A stretch of DNA of 11,497 nucleotides, taken from the NCBI RefSeq assembly GCF_900460535.1, contig NZ_UHIL01000004.1, positions 1 to 11,497 on the forward strand, written 5' to 3'. Source of the DNA: Vibrio parahaemolyticus. Its GTDB lineage: Bacteria; Pseudomonadota; Gammaproteobacteria; Enterobacterales; Vibrionaceae. The notes under the pieces were generated by a model, which saw nothing but the letters and a program-made list of their open reading frames with translations, did no database searches and was not told the origin of the DNA. Shown piece after piece: positions 1-7,285 of this stretch (position 1 is the stretch's first letter; each line of letters starts with the position of its first letter). A program made the position numbers and the translations under genes.

Positions 1-13
1 ATAGGGAAAATTC

Positions 14-850
14 ATGGAAAAAGCATTATTAGATCTAACGCGTTTAGGGATGCGATTCCCAACGCCAGATGGCGAATTCATCGCGCTTAAGAACGTCGAT
101 TTACAAATCAATAAAGGTGAGTTTGTATCCCTGATTGGTCACTCTGGCTGTGGTAAATCAACGGTTTTGAACTTAGTCGCAGGGCTGTACATGCCAACAG
201 ACGGCGGCGTGATCGTCGATGGACGAGAGGTGGCAGGGCCGGGACCCGACCGTGCGGTGGTGTTCCAAAACCATTCATTATTGCCTTGGCTCACTGTGTA
301 TCAAAACGTTGAACTCGCAATAAAACAAATTGCCGACAAAGAGGGTAAAGCGTGGATTCAGGAACAAGTGAATCACTATTTGGAGTTGATTCAAATGCAG
401 CATGCCGCGCACAAAAAGCCGGATGAAATCTCGGGTGGTATGAAGCAGCGAGTTGGCATTGCGAGAGCACTGGCACTTCAACCAAAAGTTTTGCTGATGG
501 ATGAGCCATTTGGTGCGTTGGATGCGCTAACTCGTGCGCATTTGCAGGATGCACTGATGAAGATTCAAGCCGAGCTGAACAACACCGTCATCATGATCAC
601 CCATGACGTGGATGAAGCGGTGCTGCTATCCGACAAAATCGTGATGATGACCAACGGACCGGCTGCAACTATTGGTGAAGTGTTAGAAGTGAATCTACCT
701 CGCCCTCGTGAGCGTGTTGCACTGGCAGATGATGCGCAGTATCAGAAGTGTCGACAAGCGGTGCTGAAGTTCCTTTACGAGAAGCAATCCAAAGTCGAGA
801 TTCCTGTTTCGAAAGAAGACAAACCCAAAACCGCAGCGCAAACGGCATAA
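14..850 (+). CDS. Nitrate/nitrite-type ABC transporter ATP-binding protein
   Basis: This 278-residue protein is a cytoplasmic ATPase subunit that would power an ABC importer of the NrtD/NasD/SsuB/TauB group. All nucleotide-binding motifs are present: Walker A GHSGCGKST (about 42-50), Q-loop Gln85, signature ISGGMKQR (139-146), Walker B VLLMDEP (159-165) and the switch His197 (THD). The substrate is inferred from context: nirB starts 10 bases downstream, and nitrate import genes commonly precede nirBD. The family alone would also allow sulfonate, taurine or cyanate. The permease and binding protein would lie upstream, outside the window. The ATG at 14 has a modest AGGG ribosome binding site. 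The last 25 or so residues are a charged, low-complexity tail. The ABC ATPase identity is near certain and the nitrate assignment is likely. Confidence 0.9.
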   Translation: MEKALLDLTRLGMRFPTPDGEFIALKNVDLQINKGEFVSLIGHSGCGKSTVLNLVAGLYMPTDGGVIVDGREVAGPGPDRAVVFQNHSLLPWLTVYQNVELAIKQIADKEGKAWIQEQVNHYLELIQMQHAAHKKPDEISGGMKQRVGIARALALQPKVLLMDEPFGALDALTRAHLQDALMKIQAELNNTVIMITHDVDEAVLLSDKIVMMTNGPAATIGEVLEVNLPRPRERVALADDAQYQKCRQAVLKFLYEKQSKVEIPVSKEDKPKTAAQTA

Positions 851-860
851 GGAGGCAGCG

Positions 861-3380
861 ATGAACAGTCCTTTAACGATCCCAGTAAAGAACGCATTGA
901 GCCACATCGTTGTGGTAGGCAACGGTATGGTCGGGCAACACCTCGTCGAGCAATTAGTGCAGAAAAATGCGCATTTGGAGCACCGAATTACCGTGATTGG
1001 TGCAGAGCGTTTTATCGCGTATGACCGTGTACAGTTGTCCTCTTTGTTCGCGGGTAAGTCTCATGATGATTTAATGCTGAGTAACCAAGAATGGTACGAC
1101 ATGCATGGCATCCAACTGGTACTTGGCAGTCAAGTAACAGGCATCGACAGAGAGCAAAAGCGCATTCTGCTTGATGGTGAAGATGTGCTGGGTTACGACC
1201 AACTCGTGCTCGCGACCGGTTCGTACCCGTTTGTGCCTCCAATTGAAGGTAAAGACCGAGACAACGTGTTTGTCTACCGCACGCTTGATGACCTTTCACA
1301 AATCAAGAAGGCATGTGAAGGCGCAAGAACAGGCGCAGTGATTGGTGGTGGCTTGTTGGGTTTAGAAGCGGCAAACGCACTCAAACTATTGGGGTTAGAA
1401 ACTCACGTTATTGAATTTGCACCCCGCCTGATGCCCGTACAGTTAGATGATGGTGCCGGCTTAGTGCTGAAAGAGAAGATTGAAGCGCTAGGGCTAACCG
1501 TTCACACCTCAACGGGTACGGAACGAATCTGCGATGGTGAAACGGCTAAGCATCGCATGGTGTTTAAAGACAAAGATCCTCTCGAAGTGGATGTGATTGT
1601 CTTTTCCGCAGGTATTCGCCCTCAAGATGAATTAGCAAGGCTGGCAGAGCTAGAAATAGGCGAGCGAGGCGGAATTGTGATTAACAACCAATGCCAAAGC
1701 AGCGATGAGAACATATACGCGATTGGTGAATGTGCCCTTTGGGAGCAGAAGATCTTTGGCTTAGTCGCACCCGGTTACACCATGGCGAGAACCACTGCCG
1801 ATGTCTTGACTGGGATGCCGAGCGATGGTTTTAAAGGTGCAGACATGAGCACCAAACTTAAGCTGCTTGGGGTAGATGTGGCGTCTATCGGCGATGCACA
1901 AATGCAAACCGAAGGCGCACAAGAAATGGTATTGCAAGATGCGGTTGCAGGCATCTACAAAAAGCTGGTGGTTGATGCGAGTGGCACTCAATTGCTTGGT
2001 GCGATTCTCGTTGGTGACAACAGCGATTACGATGCGCTCTTACACTGTTATTTGAACAAAACGGTCCTGCCAGACCACGCGGCGAACCTGCTGTTTGATA
2101 CTGGAATGCTTGATGGAGAGATGCCAGACAGCGCCATTATCTGTTCTTGTCACAACGTCACAAAAGGCGACTTAGTTGCCGAGATTCAAGCTGGCACTAC
2201 CAACCTGACGTACCTTAAAGCCAACACCAAAGCCGGTACTGGCTGTGGTGGCTGTAGCAATATGGTGAAGTCGGTATTGGATACTCAACTGGCAGCCATG
2301 GGGGTAGAGGTTAACAACCACCTTTGTGAGCACTTTGAGCTCAGTCGCCAAGAGATGTTCCATATTTGCCAAGTGGAACAAATCAAAGACTTCGACACCT
2401 TAATTGCACTGCATGGCAAAGGGCATGGGTGTGATATCTGTAAGCCGACAGCGGCATCTGTGTTTGCTTCTTTGTGGAATGAACACATCATGGAGCCACA
2501 GCATCAATCTCTGCAAGATTCCAACGATGCCTTTATGGCGAACCTGCAAAAAGATGGCTCTTACTCGATTGTGCCTCGTGTGCCAGGCGGCGAAATCACA
2601 CCAGACAAACTTATCGTGTTAGGCGAAGTTGCTCAGCAATACGATCTGTACACCAAGATCACTGGCGGTCAGCGCGTGGATTTATTTGGTGCGCAGTTAG
2701 AGCAGCTTCCTGAAATCTGGCAAACCTTGATTGATGCCGGTTTTGAAACAGGGCATGCCTACGGTAAATCGGTGCGCACCGTGAAATCGTGTGTGGGTTC
2801 TACTTGGTGTCGTTATGGTGTTGATGATTCGGTTGGATTAGCCATTGAGTTAGAGAACCGCTACAAAGGATTGCGAGCGCCCCATAAGCTTAAGTTTGCC
2901 GTATCGGGCTGCACTCGCGAGTGTGCAGAAGCGCAAAGTAAAGACATTGGGGTGATCGCCACTGAAAACGGCTGGAACTTATATGTGTGTGGTAATGGCG
3001 GCATGAGACCACGACACGCTGATTTGTTTGCATCTGACTTATCCAAATCAGAGTTGATCACCATGATTGACCGAGTATTGATGTTCTACGTCAGCACCGC
3101 TGATCGCTTGCAGCGCACGTCGGTGTGGATGGATAACATGGAAGGGGGCTTAGATTACCTTAAACAAGTGATTTTGGATGACTCTCTCAACCTATGTGAT
3201 TCATTGGATGAGCAAATGGCGCGAGTCATAGATACCTATCAATGTGAGTGGAAGAGTACGCTGGATAATCCTCAAAAACTGCAACGCTTCCGTCCTTTCT
3301 TGAACAGCACGTCGGGCAGCAAAGTCTTACCGTATCAGCGTGTGCGCGGTCAGCGTATTCCCGTGAAACAGGAGGTGTAA
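861..3380 (+). CDS. nirB: NADH-dependent nitrite reductase, large subunit
   Basis: NirB is the cytoplasmic siroheme/FAD enzyme that reduces nitrite to ammonium using NADH. At 839 residues it is close to the usual length. Domains in order: an FAD-binding Rossmann motif GNGMVG (20-25); an NADH-binding motif IGGGLLGLEA (161-170); a BFD-like [2Fe-2S] domain with Cys428, Cys430, Cys462 and Cys465; a second partial BFD-like Cys-x2-Cys (524/527); then the nitrite/sulfite reductase half, with the siroheme-[4Fe-4S] cysteines Cys644, Cys650, Cys684 and Cys688 in the C-x5-C...C-x3-C pattern. The gene looks intact with all cofactor ligands. The start is fixed by AAGGAGG (849-855), which overlaps the stop codon of the upstream ATPase gene and implies cotranscription and probable translational coupling. 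It works with NirD, encoded directly after it. Confidence 0.97.
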   Translation: MNSPLTIPVKNALSHIVVVGNGMVGQHLVEQLVQKNAHLEHRITVIGAERFIAYDRVQLSSLFAGKSHDDLMLSNQEWYDMHGIQLVLGSQVTGIDREQKRILLDGEDVLGYDQLVLATGSYPFVPPIEGKDRDNVFVYRTLDDLSQIKKACEGARTGAVIGGGLLGLEAANALKLLGLETHVIEFAPRLMPVQLDDGAGLVLKEKIEALGLTVHTSTGTERICDGETAKHRMVFKDKDPLEVDVIVFSAGIRPQDELARLAELEIGERGGIVINNQCQSSDENIYAIGECALWEQKIFGLVAPGYTMARTTADVLTGMPSDGFKGADMSTKLKLLGVDVASIGDAQMQTEGAQEMVLQDAVAGIYKKLVVDASGTQLLGAILVGDNSDYDALLHCYLNKTVLPDHAANLLFDTGMLDGEMPDSAIICSCHNVTKGDLVAEIQAGTTNLTYLKANTKAGTGCGGCSNMVKSVLDTQLAAMGVEVNNHLCEHFELSRQEMFHICQVEQIKDFDTLIALHGKGHGCDICKPTAASVFASLWNEHIMEPQHQSLQDSNDAFMANLQKDGSYSIVPRVPGGEITPDKLIVLGEVAQQYDLYTKITGGQRVDLFGAQLEQLPEIWQTLIDAGFETGHAYGKSVRTVKSCVGSTWCRYGVDDSVGLAIELENRYKGLRAPHKLKFAVSGCTRECAEAQSKDIGVIATENGWNLYVCGNGGMRPRHADLFASDLSKSELITMIDRVLMFYVSTADRLQRTSVWMDNMEGGLDYLKQVILDDSLNLCDSLDEQMARVIDTYQCEWKSTLDNPQKLQRFRPFLNSTSGSKVLPYQRVRGQRIPVKQEV

Positions 3381-3716
3381 ATGGCAGCTTTAACCAAAGT
3401 GAAATTGTGTCAGCTTGATGACCTAATGCCGTTTATCGGTGCTACTGTATTGATTGAAGGCGAGCATGTCGCGTTATTCTACATTCCTGATAGCGGTGTT
3501 TACGCTGTTCAGGATTGGGACCCAATTGGTAAGGCTTATGTGATGAGTCGAGGGATTGTCGGTGATATCGATGGTGAGATGTGTGTTGCGTCACCACTGT
3601 ACAAACAGCATTTCAGCTTAAAGAGCGGGCAGTGTTTGGAAGACGAGGCGCACTGTCTAAAAACGTGGCGAGTAACGGTCGACGATAATCAGGTCTGCTA
3701 CTTAGCTAAGGAATGA
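3381..3716 (+). CDS. nirD: Nitrite reductase, small subunit
   Basis: This 111-residue protein is the small partner of NirB and has a Rieske-like fold. Family hallmarks are visible: the DPIGKAYVMSRG segment, the VASPLYKQHFSL segment, and a GQCLEDE motif followed by an alternating strand region. The Cys-His pairs that bind the cluster in true Rieske proteins are absent, as expected for NirD, so it should not carry an iron-sulfur cluster. The ATG follows the nirB stop codon with no gap. AGGAGGT (3370-3376) lies inside the end of nirB, so translation of the two is probably coupled. It is the last gene of the operon, followed by a stem-loop. Confidence 0.95.
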   Translation: MAALTKVKLCQLDDLMPFIGATVLIEGEHVALFYIPDSGVYAVQDWDPIGKAYVMSRGIVGDIDGEMCVASPLYKQHFSLKSGQCLEDEAHCLKTWRVTVDDNQVCYLAKE

Positions 3717-3777
3717 TTCCCGAATATTGCAACTTGGCTTGGCATAAGTGAATTCTTAGCGTAAGAGACAAGCGAAT

Positions 3778-3815
3778 AAAGCTCCAGAGACCACACGGTA
3801 AGGCTCTGGAGCTTT
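3778..3815. terminator. Probable bidirectional terminator between convergent operons
   Basis: A 9-base perfect inverted repeat, GCTCCAGAG (3781-3789) with CTCTGGAGC (3804-3812), has a 14-base loop. It extends to 12 pairs through flanking AAA and TTT. On the + strand it is followed by TTTTAC, and on the - strand by TTTATT. It lies between the 3' ends of nirD (+) and the PPC gene (-), so it can serve both. The U-runs are short. Confidence 0.7.
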
Positions 3816-3817
3816 TA

Positions 3818-4222
3818 CTATTTGGAAGGATTCACTTGTAGTTCGGTATAGCCAGTCGAGTCGTCCATCGCTCTAGTGAACTCAAGTTCTGAGTAAGAAT
3901 GGATGATCAATTCTGCGGTAGTATCAATCACTGTGCCTTCTAGCAAATGCCCACCCCAAACTCGTCCTTCACGATCAGACACCGAGATATGAACGTGCTG
4001 ATGTTCAGCCGTGAGGGTTCCCATCATAGAGACGATTTCAAATGGATTTTGTTTGGTTAACGTACTCTCTGCACCTGCCAAACGAAGGTTGAGCTGAGAG
4101 ATACAGCCAACGCATGAAGCAATCGAACCCGCTTTGATACCGTGCTTCTCGACCAATTTCGCTAGGCTCAGCTTTAAGTCCATGCCTTTGGTAAGACGTA
4201 CTGCTATTACTTCAATCGACAT
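3818..4222 (-). CDS. PPC/DUF296 domain protein
   Basis: This 134-residue single-domain protein belongs to the PPC/DUF296 family, the domain that accompanies AT-hooks in plant DNA-binding proteins but stands alone in bacteria. Visible signatures are a GTL...EHQHVHISVSD segment (about 68-83) followed by GRVWGGHL (86-93). His74, His76, His78 and His92 are candidate metal ligands. No AT-hook or other DNA-binding motif is present. Its ATG lies 1 base after the stop codon of the TetR gene, and an AGGAAG ribosome binding site sits over that stop, so the two form an operon. The biochemical role of bacterial stand-alone PPC proteins is not settled. Co-location with a TetR regulator and a glutathione S-transferase suggests a role in response to a small reactive compound, but this is only inference. 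Confidence 0.85.
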   Translation of the reverse strand: MSIEVIAVRLTKGMDLKLSLAKLVEKHGIKAGSIASCVGCISQLNLRLAGAESTLTKQNPFEIVSMMGTLTAEHQHVHISVSDREGRVWGGHLLEGTVIDTTAELIIHSYSELEFTRAMDDSTGYTELQVNPSK

Positions 4223-4223
4223 A

Positions 4224-4799
4224 TTACTTCCTAATCAAAACCAGCAAGCAGGAAAGCGCCGTATCCAAATCGGCATAACGTTTGGCTTTGCCAAGTACGC
4301 GCATGCCTTGCATGTTGTTGAGAACAAAACGGGCGAGTTCTTCTGGTTTCAACGTTTTCGGCACTAAGGTTTCTTTTTGCGCATTAGTCAGCGCATCTGC
4401 AATGATGTCGATAAGATGGTCAAACAAAAAATGCCCTTTGCGCAGTACGTCATCGTCTTCGCCAGCGTGCTCCACAAGCGCATTTTGGATAAAACAACCA
4501 CAACTTCGCTTGCGTTGCAGCTCTGCAAAGGACTTAAGGAAAGACTCAAGTTCTGGCAGGGATGCGCCGTCTTTCTCTAAGTCGGTGAGTGAGGGCAACG
4601 AGACTTTTTTTAGATAAGCATCCAGTGCTTCGTAGTAAAGCTGCTGCTTATCACCATAGGTGTTGTAAAGGCTAAAGCGGTTGATATTCAACTCGTCAGT
4701 GAGATCAGAAATGGATGTATTAGCAAAACCTTTGCGCCAAAAAACGTCCATAGCGACTAAGAGTTTTTCTTCTCGATCGAAGTTGGCTTTTCTTGCCAT
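4224..4799 (-). CDS. TetR/AcrR-family transcriptional repressor
   Basis: This regulator has 191 residues from the chosen start. An N-terminal TetR helix-turn-helix is clear (about 12-58; core around TSISDLTDELNINRFSLYNT, 28-47), followed by a helical ligand-binding domain with a GCFIQNALVE segment (101-110) of the kind seen in many AcrR-like repressors. The start at 4799 is preferred because AGGTAGG sits 7 bases upstream and the protein then begins MARKANFDRE, as TetR proteins usually do. An earlier start at 4853 would add 18 residues without family support. Cys100 and Cys102 could be redox-active, but nothing here proves it. The protein is divergent from the glutathione S-transferase gene and probably represses it through the palindrome at 4908-4923. 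It is likely cotranscribed with the PPC gene. Confidence 0.92.
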   Translation of the reverse strand: MARKANFDREEKLLVAMDVFWRKGFANTSISDLTDELNINRFSLYNTYGDKQQLYYEALDAYLKKVSLPSLTDLEKDGASLPELESFLKSFAELQRKRSCGCFIQNALVEHAGEDDDVLRKGHFLFDHLIDIIADALTNAQKETLVPKTLKPEELARFVLNNMQGMRVLGKAKRYADLDTALSCLLVLIRK

Positions 4800-4872
4800 A
4801 TGCGTACCTACCTGAGCGGTTTTTCTCAAACCACTCCTAAACTTATTGAACAACTTTTTGGAAATGAAGTTC

Positions 4873-4902
4873 TTGACTGATCGTTTATAAACTGGCTACA
4901 GT
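4873..4902 (+). promoter_or_regulatory. Candidate sigma-70 promoter for the glutathione S-transferase gene
   Basis: TTGACT (4873-4878) and TACAGT (4897-4902) are separated by 18 bases and resemble the -35 and -10 boxes (5/6 and 4/6 matches). Transcription would begin around 4909, inside the adjacent palindrome, leaving a leader of about 35 bases before the ATG at 4944. Confidence 0.6.
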
Positions 4903-4907
4903 ATATC

Positions 4908-4923
4908 CTAACCAATCGGTTAG
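4908..4923. promoter_or_regulatory. Candidate TetR-family operator palindrome
   Basis: CTAACCAATCGGTTAG is a near-perfect 16-base palindrome, with 7 of 8 half-site positions matching and arms CTAACC/GGTTAG. It lies just downstream of the predicted -10 box and over the likely transcription start, where a repressor would block initiation. Size and symmetry fit a TetR dimer site and recall NemR-type boxes (ACC...GGT arms). The divergent TetR gene next to it is the obvious candidate regulator. Confidence 0.65.
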
Positions 4924-4943
4924 AAAAAGAAAAAGGATACAAA

Positions 4944-5558
4944 ATGAAGCTCTATGAAACAGCAATGACTCCAAGTTGTAAGCGAGTTAGCATTTTTTTA
5001 AAGGAAATTGGTGGAGAGGTTGAGCGTGTCGCGTTGAACGTGCGTGAGGGTGATAATCTATCTGAATCTTTCAAGCAAAAAAGCGTGAATGGCAAAGTGC
5101 CATTACTGGAGCTAGACGGTGGCACAACGATCTGTGAAAGCGTGGCTATTTGCCGCTATCTCGATGAAGCGTTTGAAAATGACTTAGCTCTGTTTGGCGC
5201 AAATCAATTAGAACGAGCACAGGTGGAAATGTGGCACCGTGTCGTCGAGTTCCAAGGCCTTTATGCGGCATTCCAAGCGTTTCGCAACATTACGGCGATT
5301 TATCAAGATCGTGAAAATTGTGTGGCGGCGTGGGGTGAAGAATCCAAGTCTCGCGTCCTCGAGTTTTTGCCAACCTTAGATAAACGTTTGTCAGAGAGTG
5401 AATACATCGCGACAGACCAGTTTTCCGTTGTCGATATTACCGGTTATATTTTCATTGGTTTTGCGGTGAATGGTTTGAGTATTGAAGTCTTCGAGAAGTA
5501 CCCAAACATCGCTCGCTGGTTTGAACAAGTGTCTGCCCGAGACGCATTCCAAAGCTAA
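4944..5558 (+). CDS. Glutathione S-transferase family protein
   Basis: This 204-residue cytosolic protein has typical GST length and two-domain layout. The N-terminal thioredoxin-like domain has the TPSCKRV active-site region, with Ser11 as probable catalytic residue next to Cys12. It also has the cis-proline motif KVPLLEL (Pro53) and the glutathione gamma-glutamyl binding pair Glu65-Ser66 (ICESVAI). The all-helical C-terminal domain contains the N-capping box FSVVD (Asp164). It would conjugate glutathione to electrophiles or reduce related substrates; the substrate cannot be read from sequence. The ATG has an AAGGA site 6 bases upstream. Its own promoter and the overlapping palindrome indicate control by the divergent TetR repressor. 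Confidence 0.93.
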   Translation: MKLYETAMTPSCKRVSIFLKEIGGEVERVALNVREGDNLSESFKQKSVNGKVPLLELDGGTTICESVAICRYLDEAFENDLALFGANQLERAQVEMWHRVVEFQGLYAAFQAFRNITAIYQDRENCVAAWGEESKSRVLEFLPTLDKRLSESEYIATDQFSVVDITGYIFIGFAVNGLSIEVFEKYPNIARWFEQVSARDAFQS

Positions 5559-5564
5559 TTTTTT

Positions 5565-5592
5565 CGCAGCGAGCGTTTTCTCTCTCGCTGCG
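5565..5592 (+). terminator. Stem-loop after the glutathione S-transferase gene
   Basis: CGCAGCGAG (5565-5573) pairs perfectly with CTCGCTGCG (5584-5592) around a 10-base loop, 6 bases after the stop codon. The position and GC-rich 9-pair stem suit a terminator, but no U-run follows (TATTGAAC). It could be a weak terminator or an mRNA 3'-end stabiliser. The rest of 5593-5779 holds no gene, only an AT-rich candidate promoter and leader. Confidence 0.45.
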
Positions 5593-5660
5593 TATTGAAC
5601 GCCAATGACAAAAAGGTATTCAAATACTTCAAGTTTTCTCTTCTTTTTTTACTCATCTCC

Positions 5661-5666
5661 TATAAT
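5661..5666 (+). promoter_or_regulatory. Candidate -10 box for the signalling operon
   Basis: A perfect TATAAT lies in an AT-rich stretch about 114 bases before the ATG at 5780. No good -35 box is seen; TTCTCT (5636-5641) is the nearest candidate, with a 19-base spacer. If used, it gives a leader of roughly 105 bases that contains a small hairpin (5709-5723). Confidence 0.4.
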
Positions 5667-5708
5667 TATTTTTATATACAACAACCTCAATAGGCTTCAA
5701 TGCGTTTT

Positions 5709-5723
5709 AGAGCAGAGTGCTCT
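5709..5723 (+). repeat. Small inverted repeat in the leader
   Basis: AGAGCA and TGCTCT are separated by 3 bases, giving a 6-pair hairpin in the presumed 5' leader of the 86-residue protein gene. It could also be a small protein-binding palindrome. No function can be assigned from the sequence. Confidence 0.35.
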
Positions 5724-5779
5724 TAGTCTGTAGACGTTCTTTTCATTTAGAGATGTCTGGCAAGAGACAAGGAGAGGTT

Positions 5780-6040
5780 ATGAATCTTCAAATCAAAACC
5801 ATCAACAACGTACTGTTTGCTTCGCTCGTTGTTTCTATTTTTGGTTTAGTTGCGATGTACCTGAACTATACGCAGCAAAGTGATCAAATAGAGCAATTGC
5901 GCGGGCAGCTTATCGAAAAAGAAAATCAGATCGTCATTTCAAACGAAGCATTGTCTTACACCCGTTATCAACATCAACTTTTAGCCGAAGACTACAGTCG
6001 TTTTAGAGATGAGCAGTCAATAAACAGAGTTCTTCGTTAA
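5780..6040 (+). CDS. Small single-pass membrane protein with coiled coil
   Basis: This 86-residue protein is not recognised as a member of a named family. It has a short basic N-terminus, one transmembrane helix (about residues 10-28, NVLFASLVVSIFGLVAMYL), then a polar heptad-like stretch (about 31-60) expected to form a coiled coil, and a charged C-terminus. The start is set by AAGGAG (5769-5774), 5 bases before the ATG; an in-frame GTG at 5717 lacks a site. It precedes the receiver-phosphatase gene by 24 bases on the same strand and is probably cotranscribed. The likely topology is N-terminus in, coiled coil in the periplasm. It might anchor or sense for the downstream phosphatase/kinase pair, but this is inferred from position alone. 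A cleaved signal peptide is less likely because no clear cleavage site is seen. Confidence 0.75.
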   Translation: MNLQIKTINNVLFASLVVSIFGLVAMYLNYTQQSDQIEQLRGQLIEKENQIVISNEALSYTRYQHQLLAEDYSRFRDEQSINRVLR

Positions 6041-6064
6041 TCGCTACCAGTGTTAAGGAGAGAA

Positions 6065-7285
6065 ATGAAACCAATCTTATTGGTCGACGATAGCAAAACG
6101 GTATTGCTTTACATGACCTCCGCATTGCAAAAGCAAGGGTACGAAGTTGTCGCGGTGGAGGACGGTGAGTCTGCACTTGAAGTCCTGACGCACCGAAAAG
6201 ATATTCAGTTTGTTCTCAGTGACCTGATGATGCCTGGGCTCAGTGGTATTGATTTGTGTCGTCTACTCAAATCTGCGGCGTTTGAGCGGTATATCTTTTT
6301 TGTCCTGCTTTCTTCACGCAATGATCAGGGCTCGATTGTTAAAGGCATTGACGCTGGCGCGGATGATTTCGTAGATAAAAAAACATCGGTAGAAGAGCTT
6401 CAAGCACGCATACGAGCAGGGTTTCGTACTCTCGATTTGCACAATATGTTACTCACGAGAAATCAAGAATTAGACGTCGCTTACCAAACGATTCGACAAG
6501 ATCTAGAATCTGCTGGTGATCTCATGAGGCAGCTTTTACCGGTAGAGCAGCAAATCGGAGCGACAAAATTAAGTTATTCCTATCTTCCTTGTTCTCAGCT
6601 TGGTGGGGATATGCTCGGTTATGCTGCGCTTGATGAGCAGCATGTGGCGTTTTATGTATTCGATGTTTCTGGGCACGGAGTCTCTTCTGCTCTGATGTCG
6701 TTTTCCATTCAAAAAACGTTATCTCGAAGCTGTGGGCCTGAGTCGGTAACGACAGATCTTGTCGAGGGCGAATATGTTGTTTCGGAGCCGAATGTGGTGG
6801 TGGAGAGGCTCAACCTTCGATATCAACAAACACCTGACAGCCAATTGTACTTCACAATCGTTTACGCAGTTTTGAATACTCAAACAGGCAAACTGAGGTA
6901 CTGTACCGCCGGTCACCCTAAGTTCTTATGGCGACATCAATCAGAAGCAACCATTGATATGGTTGGTGATGAGAATTTTATAGTAGGCGCGTTAGCACCA
7001 ATGCAATACAAGGGCGGGGAAATTACGTTAGAACCAAACGACTCGATTTGGTGTTTTTCTGATGGCGTGGTTGAAGCGCGGTACGACAATGAGCTTTTCT
7101 CTGTAAATCGTTTAATCGCGAACGTACAGAGCGTTTCTGGACTTCCATTTGAAGCACAGGTGTCTTCTGTCGTCGAAAGTATTAAACGTTGGCAAGTGAA
7201 GGAAGAGCTAGACGACGATTTGACGCTTTTACAACTTCAATGGTCTGGTCCAAACACGTCGACATGTGAGGGTGAGGATGACTGA
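6065..7285 (+). CDS. Response regulator with SpoIIE/RsbU-type PP2C phosphatase domain
   Basis: This 406-residue cytoplasmic protein starts at the ATG at 6065, preceded by AAGGAG (6055-6060). The N-terminal receiver (1-120) has acidic residues Asp8/Asp9, phosphoacceptor Asp53 (SDLMMPG), Ser83 and Lys105. A helical linker with the family pattern DLESAGDLMRQLLP (about 146-159) leads to a SpoIIE-type PP2C domain with GGD (180-182), DVSGHG (200-205), AGHP (282-285), FSDG (331-334) and the final Asp pair before TLL (384/385). All metal-binding aspartates appear present, so it should be an active Ser/Thr phosphatase switched by receiver phosphorylation. Its usual substrate would be a phosphorylated STAS anti-anti-sigma protein, not encoded here. 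It overlaps the next gene, an RsbW-like kinase, by 8 bases. Pseudomonas HsbR and Shewanella CrsR carry the same three domains in a single polypeptide. Confidence 0.93.
   Translation: MKPILLVDDSKTVLLYMTSALQKQGYEVVAVEDGESALEVLTHRKDIQFVLSDLMMPGLSGIDLCRLLKSAAFERYIFFVLLSSRNDQGSIVKGIDAGADDFVDKKTSVEELQARIRAGFRTLDLHNMLLTRNQELDVAYQTIRQDLESAGDLMRQLLPVEQQIGATKLSYSYLPCSQLGGDMLGYAALDEQHVAFYVFDVSGHGVSSALMSFSIQKTLSRSCGPESVTTDLVEGEYVVSEPNVVVERLNLRYQQTPDSQLYFTIVYAVLNTQTGKLRYCTAGHPKFLWRHQSEATIDMVGDENFIVGALAPMQYKGGEITLEPNDSIWCFSDGVVEARYDNELFSVNRLIANVQSVSGLPFEAQVSSVVESIKRWQVKEELDDDLTLLQLQWSGPNTSTCEGEDD

Noticed and set aside
278..554. Open frames opposite the ABC ATPase gene, and similar frames opposite or inside nirB, tetR and the kinase gene
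   Set aside because: They lie within well-supported genes, have no ribosome binding sites of note and show no recognisable domains; they are shadows of the real coding strands.
3381..3716. The Rieske-like small subunit lacks iron-sulfur ligands
   Set aside because: This is normal for NirD; it is not a degenerate gene.
4224..4853. Longer TetR protein of 209 residues starting at 4853
   Set aside because: The start at 4799 has a well-placed AGGTAGG and gives the usual TetR N-terminus; the extra 18 residues have no support.
5717..6040. Longer 107-residue version of the small membrane protein from a GTG
   Set aside because: No ribosome binding site precedes 5717, while AAGGAG precedes the ATG at 5780, and the added residues are not membrane-like or conserved-looking.
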